Shown piece by piece: positions 25,175-34,114 of a stretch of DNA of 64,000 bases. Where the stretch lies: contig CANSES010000001.1 in the NCBI GenBank assembly GCA_947645965.1, forward strand, positions 51,732 through 115,731, written 5' to 3'. The DNA is from an uncultured Enterorhabdus sp. (GTDB lineage: Bacteria > Actinomycetota > Coriobacteriia > Coriobacteriales > Eggerthellaceae). The notes beneath the pieces were generated by a model that did no database searches, was not told the DNA's origin, and saw nothing but the letters and a program-made list of their open reading frames with translations. A program made the position numbers and the translations under genes. Numbering within the stretch: position 1 is the first letter of the stretch; every line of letters starts with the position of its first letter.

Positions 25175-26548
25175 CTATTTCTTCTCGATGGGATGGGCGG
25201 CCACCCAGCCGGCGATCTCAGATTGGCGGGCGCGGCCGAGGGCCAAAGCGCCGGGGCTCACGTCCTTGGTGATGGTGGAGCCGGCGCCGATGAGCGAACC
25301 CTCCCCGATGCGCACGGGAGCCACCAGCATGGTATCGGAGCCCACGAAGACGCCGTCCTCGATGATGGTGGCGTGCTTGTTGGCGCCGTCGTAGTTGCAG
25401 GTGATGGAGCCGGCGCCGATGTTCACGCCCGCGCCCATGGTGGTGTCGCCGATGTAGGACAGATGCGGCACTTTCGAGCCCTTGCCGATGGTGGACTTCT
25501 TGATCTCCACGTGGGTGCCGGCCTTGGCCCCCTCGCACAGGTGCGCCGCCGGGCGCAGGTAGGCGCGCGGGCCGCAGGTGGCGCCGTCGTCGATGAGGGC
25601 CTGAACGGCCACGGTCTCGTCCACGGTGCAGCCCGCCCCCACCCGGGTGTCGGTCAGGCGGGTGTTGGGGCCGATGACGCTGTCCTCGCCGATGGAGGTA
25701 TCGCCCATGAGGATGACGGCGGGCAGAAGCTCCACATCGGAGGCGATGTCCACATCGGGGCCGATGAAGGTGGTGGCCGGATCCCACATCGTGACGCCGG
25801 CGGCCATGTGGGCGTCGTTGATGCGGCGCTGCATGACGCGGGTGGCCTCGGCCAGCTGACCGCGGGAGTTCACGCCCAGGCACTGCTCGGCGTCATCGGT
25901 CTTGTAGGCCAGCACGCCGCGACCGGCCGCACGGGCGATAGCCAGCACGTCGGTGAGGTAGAACTCGCCCTGGGCGTTGTCGGAGCCCACCTGGGCCAGG
26001 GCCTCGAACAGGGCGCGGGCGTCGAAGCAGTAGAAGCCCGAATTGCACTCGGTGAGGGCCGCTTCCTCGGGACTCGCGTCCTTCTGCTCCACGATGCGCT
26101 CCACCTCGCCCACACCGTCGCGCACGATGCGGCCGTAGCCGAAGGGGTTGGCCAGATCCATGGTGAGCACCACCACGGCGGCGTCGTGCTCCTCGCGCAG
26201 GGCGCACATCTCGCGAATGGTCTCGGGGCGGATGAGCGGGCTGTCGCCGGAGAGCACCACCACAGCACCGTCGAAATCGGCCAGGGCGTCGGCGGCGGCC
26301 AGCACCGCGTCGGCCGTGCCGCGCTGGGAAGCCTGCACGACCACCTGGGTGTCTTCCTCCACCAGCGGGATGACCGCCTCGCGGCCATGGCCCACCACGG
26401 TGACGATGCGATCGGCCCCAGCGGCCTCGGCGGCGCGCACCGCCCACTGCACGAGGGGCCGGCCCAGCACCTCGTGGGCCACCTTCGGCTTCTTCGACTT
26501 CATGCGGGTGCCCGCCCCCGCAGCCAGGATAATGGCAGCAGTTTCCAT
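25175..26548 (-). CDS. glmU: Bifunctional GlcNAc-1-P uridyltransferase / GlcN-1-P acetyltransferase
   Basis: 457 residues from the ATG at 26548 (METAAIILAAG), which has AGAAGG upstream; the frame reaching 26680 adds 44 residues with no support. LAAGAGTRMKS is the nucleotidyltransferase signature; QASQRGTADAVLAA and LSGDSPLI follow. The C-terminal left-handed beta-helix has hexapeptides and catalytic HLSYIGD. It makes UDP-GlcNAc for cell-wall synthesis. First gene of glmU-prs-pth. Confidence 0.97.
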   Translation of the reverse strand: METAAIILAAGAGTRMKSKKPKVAHEVLGRPLVQWAVRAAEAAGADRIVTVVGHGREAVIPLVEEDTQVVVQASQRGTADAVLAAADALADFDGAVVVLSGDSPLIRPETIREMCALREEHDAAVVVLTMDLANPFGYGRIVRDGVGEVERIVEQKDASPEEAALTECNSGFYCFDARALFEALAQVGSDNAQGEFYLTDVLAIARAAGRGVLAYKTDDAEQCLGVNSRGQLAEATRVMQRRINDAHMAAGVTMWDPATTFIGPDVDIASDVELLPAVILMGDTSIGEDSVIGPNTRLTDTRVGAGCTVDETVAVQALIDDGATCGPRAYLRPAAHLCEGAKAGTHVEIKKSTIGKGSKVPHLSYIGDTTMGAGVNIGAGSITCNYDGANKHATIIEDGVFVGSDTMLVAPVRIGEGSLIGAGSTITKDVSPGALALGRARQSEIAGWVAAHPIEKK

Positions 26549-26654
26549 CAAACGCCTTCTTTCGCAAGTCCAGCGCGCCTGCCGCGCGCGTATTTCCGTG
26601 GCAGCAGTATAGCGCAAGGTGCGCCGCGCGCGTGGCCTGGGGTCGCCTGAGGCG

Positions 26655-28064
26655 TTATTTATCACAGGTCGCCTCAACACCCGCCAAATCGCACAGCTCC
26701 TTGCGCGAGTGCACGTCCAACTTCTGGTACAAGTGCTTGATGTGGGTCTTCACCGTGCTCGGCGCGATGTACAGATCACGGGCGATCTGCCCTTGCTTCT
26801 TCCCCTGCACCATCAGCGTGAGAATCTCCGATTCCCGGGAGGTGAGGCCGAACTGCTCGCTCAGCTCGTCGCACTTCGCCCCGATGCGCGAGCGGTCGCC
26901 GTAGCTTTGGCCCGCGAGCGTCTTCAGCACCGCGCCCCACGGCGTGGTCAGCTGCTTCTCCGACAGGAAGAGGAAGGTGGCGACCACCACCGCCGCGGCC
27001 ACCGCGACGCACAGGGCCCCGTAGCCGAACGAGAACCCCGCGAGCGTCTCGTTGGCCTCCAGGCCCAGCTGCACCGACACCAGGCGCACGGCCCGCTCGA
27101 TGCCGAACAGCCACACGGCATTAAAACCGTACTGGTAGGTCATGTTGCTCAGCACCACCATGATAGCGATGAGCACCAAGGTGTAGGCACCCAGGGCGCA
27201 GAAGCTGGCGATCTCGCCGCCGAAGGGCAGCACCGCCCCCAGAGGCACGAGCGACGCCAGCAGAAGCGGGCAGGCGGCGTAATAGGTGAACGACAGGTGC
27301 AGCCGATCGCGGCGCAGGCACACCACCAGGTACACGGCCCCGGCGGCCACCACGCAGCCCAGGCCCGAGTGGATGCCCAGCTCGCTGCCGAACACGCTCT
27401 CGCACAGACCGTAGGCCACCGAGTACAGGGCCACCACCGCGATGGGCTTCCACGGAAACGAGAACGTGCCCCACGACGGCCGCGGCCGCTCGTTATCGGG
27501 CAGAGCCGCGTAGGCGCGGCGCAGACATTCCAGGCTGACCACGGGAATCAGGCAGGTGCACGCCCACAGCCACGGAATGGCCAGGCCCTTGAACAGCCAC
27601 AGCACCAAGGCGCCCGCCACCAGACCGCCCGAGAAATACAAAGCCACGCGGAAGGGATTCAGGCAGCCGAACAGTTCCGACCACAAAAGGATGATGAGCG
27701 CGATGCCCACCGCGCCCAGCAGCGCCGCCGGCGCCCCGAAGAGCCCCGATAGCGAGGGCCAGTAGATGGTCGAGAAGTTCATGGACGCCGATACCACCAA
27801 GCAGGCGCCGGTGATCCACGGCAGGGCGGCCTTGCCGTACAGCGGCGCGATGCGGCGCGAGCCGACGGCCAGCAGCACCAGCACCACCGCCGCTATCATA
27901 TTGAAGGCCGCAAACCCGAAGCCCGTCTCGTCCTGAGCCGGGAAGGCGATCGAACCGTTGGAGTACACCGTCTCGGTCCACACGCGGAAAAGCCCCATGC
28001 CCGTGAAGGCCAGGGGCATCTCGACGATCCGGCCCTTCAGATGCGGCCGCGCCTCCGTTGCCAT
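26655..28064 (-). CDS. Membrane-anchored LuxR-type regulator (pair B)
   Basis: 469 residues from the ATG at 28064, chosen because GAGAGGA lies 5 bp upstream; the frame extends to a GTG at 28085. About twelve hydrophobic segments (residues ~15-390) precede a C-terminal HTH with LTSRESEILTLMVQGKKQ and APSTVKTHIKHLYQKL. Divergent from flavoreductase B across a ~360-bp region with GGGGGA-type inverted repeats. It probably senses the substrate of that reductase. Confidence 0.85.
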   Translation of the reverse strand: MATEARPHLKGRIVEMPLAFTGMGLFRVWTETVYSNGSIAFPAQDETGFGFAAFNMIAAVVLVLLAVGSRRIAPLYGKAALPWITGACLVVSASMNFSTIYWPSLSGLFGAPAALLGAVGIALIILLWSELFGCLNPFRVALYFSGGLVAGALVLWLFKGLAIPWLWACTCLIPVVSLECLRRAYAALPDNERPRPSWGTFSFPWKPIAVVALYSVAYGLCESVFGSELGIHSGLGCVVAAGAVYLVVCLRRDRLHLSFTYYAACPLLLASLVPLGAVLPFGGEIASFCALGAYTLVLIAIMVVLSNMTYQYGFNAVWLFGIERAVRLVSVQLGLEANETLAGFSFGYGALCVAVAAAVVVATFLFLSEKQLTTPWGAVLKTLAGQSYGDRSRIGAKCDELSEQFGLTSRESEILTLMVQGKKQGQIARDLYIAPSTVKTHIKHLYQKLDVHSRKELCDLAGVEATCDK

Positions 28065-28421
28065 AGTTCCTCTCCCCATCCGCACAAGCCTCTCCCAGAC
28101 CCGCTTTTGCGCGGCCGCGACCCTGGCGAGGGCGGCCGACCGCAGGGCCCCCGCCGGCCGATTATAGCGTGAACGGAAAGGGGGATGGCCTCTGATCTGC
28201 CAATATCCCCCCTTTTTCGCCGAGAAGGGGGAGGCGCCGGCGAAAATCTCCCCCTTCGATTCGGGGTCTCAGAGGATGACGGAAGGCACCGGAGATCGAT
28301 AGTGTTTTCGCCAGCGACGGCGCCGCGGTTCCCACGGGGAAGCGGCACCGTCTTGGGAGAGGCAGCGCAGGAGCCGGCCGGGGGAATACGGCCGCCCCGC
28401 GCGACAACGAAAGGAACGAAC
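28065..28421. other. Intergenic control region of pair B
   Basis: A 357-bp gap with no gene supported. It holds the inverted repeats at 28177-28257, and the Shine-Dalgarno sites of both divergent genes (GAGAGGA for LuxR B, GAAAGGAACG for flavoreductase B). Frames crossing it are extensions of the downstream gene without ribosome sites. Confidence 0.6.
28177..28257. promoter_or_regulatory. Two inverted repeats sharing an AAGGGGGA half-site, candidate operators of pair B
   Basis: AAAGGGGGAT (28177-28186) faces ATCCCCCC-TTT (28205-28215). GAAGGGGGAG (28224-28233) faces a perfect CTCCCCCTTC (28248-28257), 14 bp apart. The four half-sites share one core. Confidence 0.55.
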
Positions 28422-30056
28422 ATGGAACTGAACATCTCGCGCCGCAACTTCTTGGCAGGGGCCGCCGCCAGCGTGGCAGGGGCCGCCGCCCTCGGCATGG
28501 CCGGCTGCGCGCCGAGCGAACCGCAGGAGATGAGCGACACCGGCGCGGGCGCCGCAGCCGCGGGCACCCGCTGGAGCTGGGAAGTGAAGCCCGAGCCCAT
28601 CGCCGAGGATCAGATCGTCGAGACCCTGGACACCGACATCTGCATTGTGGGCCTCGGCTCGGCCGGCACCACCTCGGCCATGGCCGCCGCCCAGAGCGGT
28701 GCCAAGGTCGTGGTGCTGCAGAAGCTGGACAAGGTCATCACCAACGGCTGGTGTGTGGCCGCCTTCAATTCCAAGATGTTCCTGGATGCGGGCCAGACCT
28801 ACGACTTGGCCGACATCTACTTCAAGTTCGCCGACCTGTCCAACGGCCGCGACAACCACAAAGTGGTGAAGACCTTCCTCGCCCGCTCCGGCGAGGTAGT
28901 TGACTACGTCATTCGTCAAACGCCGGACTTCACCCCGGTCATGCTGGGTTCGGGCCACACCTATGGTTGGTATATCAACAACGACATGGCAACGCGCTAC
29001 GACCAGTTTCACAAGCTGCTGGACGCCATCGCCGAGAAGGCCGTGGCCGCCGGCGCCGAGATCCGCTACAACACCCCGGCCGTGCAGCTGGTGCAGGACG
29101 AGTCGGGCCGCGTGACCGGCGTCATCGGCGAGGGCCCCGACGGCTACGTGAAGGTGAACGCCGCCAAGGGCGTCATCCTGTGCACCGGCGACACCTCCGA
29201 CGACGAGGAGATGCTCGAGGCCTACTGCCCCATCATGCTGGGCGTGCAGTCCATGCACGGCGCCCCCTGCAACACCGGCGACGGCCACAAGATGGCCTTG
29301 TGGGCCGGCGCTTCCATGGACCCGGCGCCCCACACCATGATGATGCACTTCGACCCCACCTGGATGCCCGAGGGCAACTCCCCCTACTCCGGCATTCCGT
29401 GGCTGCGCGTGAACCTGAACGGCGAGCGCTTCGGCAACGAGAACCTGGGCTATCAGAGCCACGTGACCCAAGTGCGCTTCCAGCCCGAGATGACCGCCTT
29501 CCAGATCATCGACAAGAACTGGGACAAGCACGCGCCCGCCGGCGACTACAAGCATCCCAACAGCCACAGCCGTTCTACGGCCGATCCCGCAAACGATTGG
29601 GCTGACGCCCTCGAACGCGGCGCCATCATCGAGGCCAACACCTTGGAGGAGCTGGCCGATAAGTGCGGCATCAATAAGGAGAACTTCCTGGCCACCGTCA
29701 AGCGCTACAACGAGTTGGTGGACGCCGGCTACGACGAGGACTTCGGCGTGGACAGCACCTTCATGACCTACAACGGCATCAAGGAGGCCCCCTTCTACGC
29801 CCTCAAGCGCATGCCCGGCCTGCTGTGCACCGCCGGCGGCCTGACCATCAATGAGAAGCTGGAAGTGCTGAACGAGGCCGGCGAGCCTTTGGGCGGCCTG
29901 TACGCCGCGGGCAACGCCTCGGGCTCGTACTACGGCGACGACTACCCGCTGTTCATCACCGGCGGCTCCCACGGCCGCGCCTGGACCTTCGGCGTGCTGG
30001 CCGCGCGCTCGGCGCTGGGCCTCATGGACGAGTCGGTGGAGACCCTGGGCGCCTAA
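28422..30056 (+). CDS. Tat-exported FAD-dependent reductase B (fumarate reductase-like lipoprotein)
   Basis: 544 residues from the ATG at 28422, behind GAAAGGAACG; the frame upstream lacks a signal. SRRNFLAG (6-13) is the Tat motif and MAGC (Cys29) a lipobox. The nucleotide fold is GLGSAG at 77-82, with Leu in place of the usual Ala. The catalytic region shows PHTMMMHFDPTWMPEG and NLNGERFGNEN; the C-terminal FAD contact is AAGNASGSYYGDDYP. No FMN or haem domain. A probable respiratory reductase for an unknown acceptor, paired with LuxR B. Confidence 0.85.
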   Translation: MELNISRRNFLAGAAASVAGAAALGMAGCAPSEPQEMSDTGAGAAAAGTRWSWEVKPEPIAEDQIVETLDTDICIVGLGSAGTTSAMAAAQSGAKVVVLQKLDKVITNGWCVAAFNSKMFLDAGQTYDLADIYFKFADLSNGRDNHKVVKTFLARSGEVVDYVIRQTPDFTPVMLGSGHTYGWYINNDMATRYDQFHKLLDAIAEKAVAAGAEIRYNTPAVQLVQDESGRVTGVIGEGPDGYVKVNAAKGVILCTGDTSDDEEMLEAYCPIMLGVQSMHGAPCNTGDGHKMALWAGASMDPAPHTMMMHFDPTWMPEGNSPYSGIPWLRVNLNGERFGNENLGYQSHVTQVRFQPEMTAFQIIDKNWDKHAPAGDYKHPNSHSRSTADPANDWADALERGAIIEANTLEELADKCGINKENFLATVKRYNELVDAGYDEDFGVDSTFMTYNGIKEAPFYALKRMPGLLCTAGGLTINEKLEVLNEAGEPLGGLYAAGNASGSYYGDDYPLFITGGSHGRAWTFGVLAARSALGLMDESVETLGA

Positions 30057-30144
30057 GCGCGGGGCCGACCCCCGGGATGGCACCGCCTCGTCTCCTCCCT
30101 TCCGCAGGCGGCGCCATCCTCGCTCTTATACCCTCCCCCTCCCA

Positions 30145-30176
30145 GCGGGCCCCTTCGGGGGCCCGTCCTCTTTTTT
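30145..30176 (+). terminator. Intrinsic terminator of flavoreductase B
   Basis: CGGGCCCC-TTCG-GGGGCCCG, then TCCTCTTTTTT. UUCG loop and six T: a strong terminator about 90 bp past the stop. Confidence 0.82.
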
Positions 30177-30302
30177 GTGCGGGTTCCGCGCCCCTTGGCT
30201 GGCGTCGGGCGGTGCCCGGACCATCCGCGACATCAGGACAATCGAGGGAAATTGACCAGACCGATGGGCGGGGAACGCGCCGCGCCCGCCCGCGGCGGCC
30301 CC

Positions 30303-30308
30303 TATAAT
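30303..30308 (+). promoter_or_regulatory. Candidate -10 box
   Basis: TATAAT in an otherwise GC-rich gap, 35 bp upstream of the ATG at 30343. No -35 was recognised. Confidence 0.4.
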
Positions 30309-30342
30309 GGGCCCGCACCGATACCGACGAGAAGGAGGGACC

Positions 30343-30861
30343 ATGGCCCAGGGACTGGAGGCGCTTTCGCGCGAGGAGCTGATCGAGCTGTTGGAGATCA
30401 CGGCGAAGGACCTGGTGGCCCTGGACGGCACCTGGTTCCAATCACTCGAGCGCGAGCAGGGCATGGACACGGCGATGGAGCACGACCGCGGCGCGTGGCG
30501 CCACTTCGTGCCCAGCGAGGCGCGCCGGCTGAAGAAGCTGCTGGGTCTGCCCGACGGCTGCGGCCTGGACGGCCTGGCCCGCGCACTCCCCTTGCGCTGC
30601 ACGTCGCTGGCCAATGAATGGGAGATCCGCTGGGAAGACGAGGGCCGCAGCCTGCTCTTCCGCATCACCGACTGCCGGGTGCAGACGGCGCGGGCGCGCA
30701 AGGGCATGGAGTTCCACCCTTGCAAGTCGGTCGGGGAATTGGAGTACGCCGGCTTTGCCACCGCCCTCGACGACCGCATCCGGTGCACCTGCGCCAGCTG
30801 CTTTCCCGACATCACCGACGAGACCTGCAACTGCGCCTGGCGGTTCTGGGTGGAGGAGTAG
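30343..30861 (+). CDS. DUF6125-like protein
   Basis: 172 residues from the ATG at 30343 (MAQGLEALSRE), behind GAAGGAGGGA. The layout fits the DUF6125 family: LARALPLRCTSLANEWEI in the middle, then HPCKSVGELEYAGFA and a Cys-rich end with CTCASCFPD and CNCAWRFW. The conserved cysteines suggest a metal or disulfide site. Function unknown; I matched the family from memory of its motif, so this is moderate. It stands alone between the terminator of pair B and the copper ATPase, convergent with the latter. Confidence 0.7.
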   Translation: MAQGLEALSREELIELLEITAKDLVALDGTWFQSLEREQGMDTAMEHDRGAWRHFVPSEARRLKKLLGLPDGCGLDGLARALPLRCTSLANEWEIRWEDEGRSLLFRITDCRVQTARARKGMEFHPCKSVGELEYAGFATALDDRIRCTCASCFPDITDETCNCAWRFWVEE

Positions 30862-30890
30862 GAAGCGACACGGGCGCCTGAGCAGATTGC

Positions 30891-30917
30891 GGGGCGAGCT
30901 TGAGCCCGCCCTCCTAC
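30891..30917 (-). repeat. GTAGG repeat at the copper ATPase stop
   Basis: Minus strand GTAGGAGGGCGGGCTCAAGC then TCGCCCC: a variant of the GTAGGGG element whose TAG is the ATPase stop codon. Confidence 0.6.
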
Positions 30918-33601
30918 TTGAACCGCTTCAGCAGCAGAGAGTTGCCGACGACGCTCACGCTGGACAGGGCCATAGCGGCGCCGGCGAGAGCGGGAGCCAA
31001 GATACCCACGGCGGCCAGCGGAATCATGATGCAGTTGTAAATGAGCGCCCAGAACAGGTTCTGCTTGATCTTGCGCATAGTGGCACGCGACAGGCGCAGG
31101 GCCACGACAAGGTCGGACAGGCGGTTGCGCATGAGCACCACCGAGCCCGCATCGAGGGCCACGTCGGTGCCCGAGGCCATGGCCACGCCGATGTCGGCGG
31201 CGGCGAGCGCCGGGGCATCGTTGATGCCGTCGCCCACGAAGGCCACCACGGCAGCCCTCTTCGCCGAAACGTCCCCCGACTCATCCGACGCAGCGGCACC
31301 GGCGGCAGACTCCAGCCCGGCCACGGACACAGACCCCCTCACATCGCGCACGCAGTCGGCCTTTTGCAGGGGCTTCACGCCAGCAAACACGTGATCAGGC
31401 GCGATACCCACCTCGCAGGCGATGGCGCGGGCCGCCGGCGCGGCGTCGCCGGTGACCATGTAGGAAGTCACGCCGTAGTCCTCGCGCAGCTCGCGCAGGG
31501 TGCGGGCCGCATCGGGCTTCGGCTCGTCGCGGAACTCGATGCGGCCCCTCGGCACGCCGTCCACGATCACCGCCGACCCGGCCCCGTCGCCGGCTTGCGC
31601 CGGCCCCGCGCCGACGAACACCTCATGGCCCTCCACCACGCCGCGCACGCCTTCGCCGACCACGGCCTCGAAGGACTCCACGACCGGCAGCTCGACCACG
31701 TTCGCGTAGGCCACCACGGCGCGGGCCAGGGGATGCTCGCTTCTCGCTTCCAGCGCTGCGGCCAGGCGCAGGGCGTCGGCGGGAACGTCGCAGGCCACCA
31801 CCGCCGGCTCGCCCTCCGTGAGCGTGCCGGTCTTGTCGAACACCGCCGCCGAAAGACCGCCCAGGGTCTCGAGCACCGTGCCGTCCTTGATGAGCACGCC
31901 GAGCTGGGCGCCCTTCCCCATGCCCACCGTGAGCGCCGTGGGCGTGGCCAGGCCGAGCGCGCACGGGCACGCCACGCAGATAACGGCGATGGCGGGCATG
32001 AGCGACTGCGCGAGCAGCCCCGCGGTACCGTCGGCGGGCGGCACGAACAGGAACCACACGGCGAACGTGATGGCCGCGATGAGCAGAATGGCCGGCACGA
32101 ACACCGCGGCGATGCGGTCGGCGATGCGCTGGATGGGCGCCTTGGTGCCCTGGGCGTCTTCCACCGCGCGCACGATACGGGCGAGCGTGGAGTCGGCGCC
32201 CACGCGCAGGGCGCGCACCGTCACCGATCCCGTGGTGTTCTGGGTACCGCCGGTCACGGCGTCGCCCGCGGCCTTCACCACCGGCAGCGTCTCGCCGGTG
32301 AGCATGGACTCGTCCACCTCGGTGGAGCCCTCGGTCACCACGCCGTCTACCGGCATCTTCTCGCCGGGGCGCACGAGCACCGTATCCCCCGCCACCACCT
32401 GGGCCAGCGGCACTTCGCGCTCCTCGCCGCCGCGCAGCACGCGGGCCACAGGCGGCGTCAGACCCATGAGCGACTCGATGGCCGCATTCGTGGCGCCCTT
32501 TGCGCGGCTTTCCAACATCTTGCCGAGCAGGACGAAGGTGATCAGCATGGCGCAGGTCTCGAAGTAGGGCATGCCCTCGTTGATGGCGAGCGACTCATGG
32601 CTCGACCAATCGCCTGTAACCACAGGCAGAAACGTGATCCACAGCGAGAACACGAAGGCAATGGTGGTACCCAGGGCCACGAGCACGTCCATGTTGGCCG
32701 AGCCGCCCCGAAGCGAGCCCCAAGCGCCCTTATAGAAGCGCGCGCCGCAGCCGAACTGCACGGGGATGGTCAGCGCCAGCAGCAAGACGTTCGCCGCGAA
32801 CATGGCCTGGACGTGGGTGGGGTCGGGCACGAGCAGCCCCGCCAACGCGGCGCCCACCCCCATGTGCCAGCCGGGGATCATGCCGATGGCCACGATGGCC
32901 ACCGTGAGCGCGGCCGCCACGGCGAACACCTTGCGGTCGCGCGCCGCCCGGGCCGCCTCCCGCGCCCGGCGGCGTTCGTCCACAAGAGGCGCGTCCTCGG
33001 GAATGAGCTCGGCAGTGAAGGCGAGGCTGTCGAACACGGCGAGCAGGTCGTCCACGCCGACCTGGGCCGGGTCGAACGCCACGCGCCCGGTGTTGTTGGC
33101 CAAGTTCACAGCCACATCGATCACGCCTGGCGTTTTGCGGTAATGGCTCTCGATGGATGCGGCGCAGTTGGCGCAGTGCATGCCCTCGATGGCCAGGCGG
33201 ATAGAGGCCTGGGCCGGCTCGTCATCATCGCCGACAAGCGCGGCGGCCGCAACGGCGGAATCGGCGGCCGCAGGGGGCTTTTCCGCCATCGGATCGACCG
33301 CCGCGCCCTTCCCCGTCGCCGCCTTCTTCGCTGCCCTCTCGGCCGCATCGGCGGCAATCTCCGCCGCGAAGGGGTGCGCGCCGCTCGCCGGCATGACGGC
33401 CACCTTGAAGTTCGTGTCGTCCAAGGCGCGCAGCAGGTCATCTACCGTCGCCCGGGCCGGATCGAAAGTCACCGCGACCGTCTGATCGTCCAAATTCACC
33501 GCGACGCTGTCCACGCCGAGCACATTCTCATAGTGCTGCGTCACGTTGGCCACGCACTTCTTGCAGTGCATGACGGCCACGGCCAATCGCTGGGTTTTCA
33601 T
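30914..33601 (-). CDS. copA: Copper-translocating P-type ATPase
   Basis: 895 residues. Two N-terminal metal-binding HMA domains with MHCKKC (Cys13/16) and MHCANC (~145), separated by an Ala/Glu linker. Eight membrane spans; [11 protein letters not shown] (~542) is the Cu(I) site, [10 protein letters not shown] (~588) the phosphorylated Asp, SEHPLA (~622) and [10 protein letters not shown] the nucleotide and hinge motifs. It exports Cu(I). Start ATG at 33601 behind AGGGGAGGG. csoR precedes it by 10 bp, so the Cu sensor and pump form one operon under the promoter at 33982-34010. Confidence 0.95.
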   Translation of the reverse strand: MKTQRLAVAVMHCKKCVANVTQHYENVLGVDSVAVNLDDQTVAVTFDPARATVDDLLRALDDTNFKVAVMPASGAHPFAAEIAADAAERAAKKAATGKGAAVDPMAEKPPAAADSAVAAAALVGDDDEPAQASIRLAIEGMHCANCAASIESHYRKTPGVIDVAVNLANNTGRVAFDPAQVGVDDLLAVFDSLAFTAELIPEDAPLVDERRRAREAARAARDRKVFAVAAALTVAIVAIGMIPGWHMGVGAALAGLLVPDPTHVQAMFAANVLLLALTIPVQFGCGARFYKGAWGSLRGGSANMDVLVALGTTIAFVFSLWITFLPVVTGDWSSHESLAINEGMPYFETCAMLITFVLLGKMLESRAKGATNAAIESLMGLTPPVARVLRGGEEREVPLAQVVAGDTVLVRPGEKMPVDGVVTEGSTEVDESMLTGETLPVVKAAGDAVTGGTQNTTGSVTVRALRVGADSTLARIVRAVEDAQGTKAPIQRIADRIAAVFVPAILLIAAITFAVWFLFVPPADGTAGLLAQSLMPAIAVICVACPCALGLATPTALTVGMGKGAQLGVLIKDGTVLETLGGLSAAVFDKTGTLTEGEPAVVACDVPADALRLAAALEARSEHPLARAVVAYANVVELPVVESFEAVVGEGVRGVVEGHEVFVGAGPAQAGDGAGSAVIVDGVPRGRIEFRDEPKPDAARTLRELREDYGVTSYMVTGDAAPAARAIACEVGIAPDHVFAGVKPLQKADCVRDVRGSVSVAGLESAAGAAASDESGDVSAKRAAVVAFVGDGINDAPALAAADIGVAMASGTDVALDAGSVVLMRNRLSDLVVALRLSRATMRKIKQNLFWALIYNCIMIPLAAVGILAPALAGAAMALSSVSVVGNSLLLKRFK

Positions 33602-33611
33602 CCGCCCTCCC

Positions 33612-33935
33612 CTACTTCGAGAAACGACGCATCAGCGTCATCACTTCGTCGATCACCTCGTCGTTGCCCGCGCGGATTTCCTCCACCACGCAGGTGCGCA
33701 TATGCTCGGCCAAGAGCATCTCCGACACGCGCCGCACCGCCGACTCGGCCGCCGCCAGCTGGGTGAGCACATCCCCGCAGTAGCGGTTGTCCTCCACCAT
33801 GGCCTTCACGCCGTTCAACTGCCCGATGGCCCGATTGAGCCGCTTCTGAACATCAGCTTGCAGCTCCGCGCTGCGCGGCGTGGCCTTGTGGCGGCACGGG
33901 CACGAGACCGACGCTCCTTCCCGCTTATCATCCAT
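33612..33935 (-). CDS. csoR: CsoR-family copper-sensing repressor
   Basis: 107 residues from the ATG at 33935 (MDDKREG), which has GAAGGTG upstream. It is the DUF156 four-helix fold: [22 protein letters not shown], split here as [11 protein letters not shown] and DNRYCGD, supplies one Cys, and AEHMRTCV the His and second Cys of the Cu(I) site. Apo-CsoR binds DNA and Cu(I) releases it. The matching operator lies in its own promoter. Confidence 0.93.
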   Translation of the reverse strand: MDDKREGASVSCPCRHKATPRSAELQADVQKRLNRAIGQLNGVKAMVEDNRYCGDVLTQLAAAESAVRRVSEMLLAEHMRTCVVEEIRAGNDEVIDEVMTLMRRFSK

Positions 33936-33981
33936 AGAGGACACCTTCTTCCGCAATTTGCCATGAAATGTCGTTTGCTTC

Positions 33982-34010
33982 CTTATACCCCTAGGGGGTA
34001 TATATGTCAA
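33982..34010 (-). promoter_or_regulatory. csoR-copA promoter with embedded CsoR operator
   Basis: On the minus strand: TTGACA (34005-34010), an exact 17-bp spacer, then TATAAG (33982-33987). The spacer and -10 hold the palindrome ATACCCC-TA-GGGGGTAT (33985-34001), the known type of CsoR operator. Repressor binding would block RNA polymerase; copper would relieve it. Confidence 0.9.
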
Positions 34011-34057
34011 CGACAAATCTCTTCTGAAACCGCCATGGCACCCGTGCGGACACCGAA

Positions 34058-34087
34058 ACGCCCGCCATCAAAAAAGATAGCGGGCGT
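34058..34087 (-). terminator. Terminator after flavoreductase C
   Basis: Minus strand ACGCCCGCTATC-TTTTTT-GATGGCGGGCGT followed by TTC; 12-bp stem with a U-rich loop, 28 bp past the stop. Confidence 0.55.
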
Positions 34088-34114
34088 CTGAGGGGAGGAA
34101 GCGAAAAGGAACGG

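Noticed and set aside
21710..26650. Open frame of 1646 codons on the plus strand opposite ABC-F, MFS, pth, prs and glmU
   Set aside because: It spans several proven genes and gaps, has a composition typical of an antisense frame, and no ribosome site was seen.
26549..26680. N-terminal extension of GlmU to 26680
   Set aside because: The nucleotidyltransferase motif starts at METAAIILAAG with a ribosome site; the extension has neither.
28185..28421. Extension of flavoreductase B to 28185
   Set aside because: It crosses the inverted repeats; the Tat signal starts right after the ATG at 28422, which has a ribosome site.
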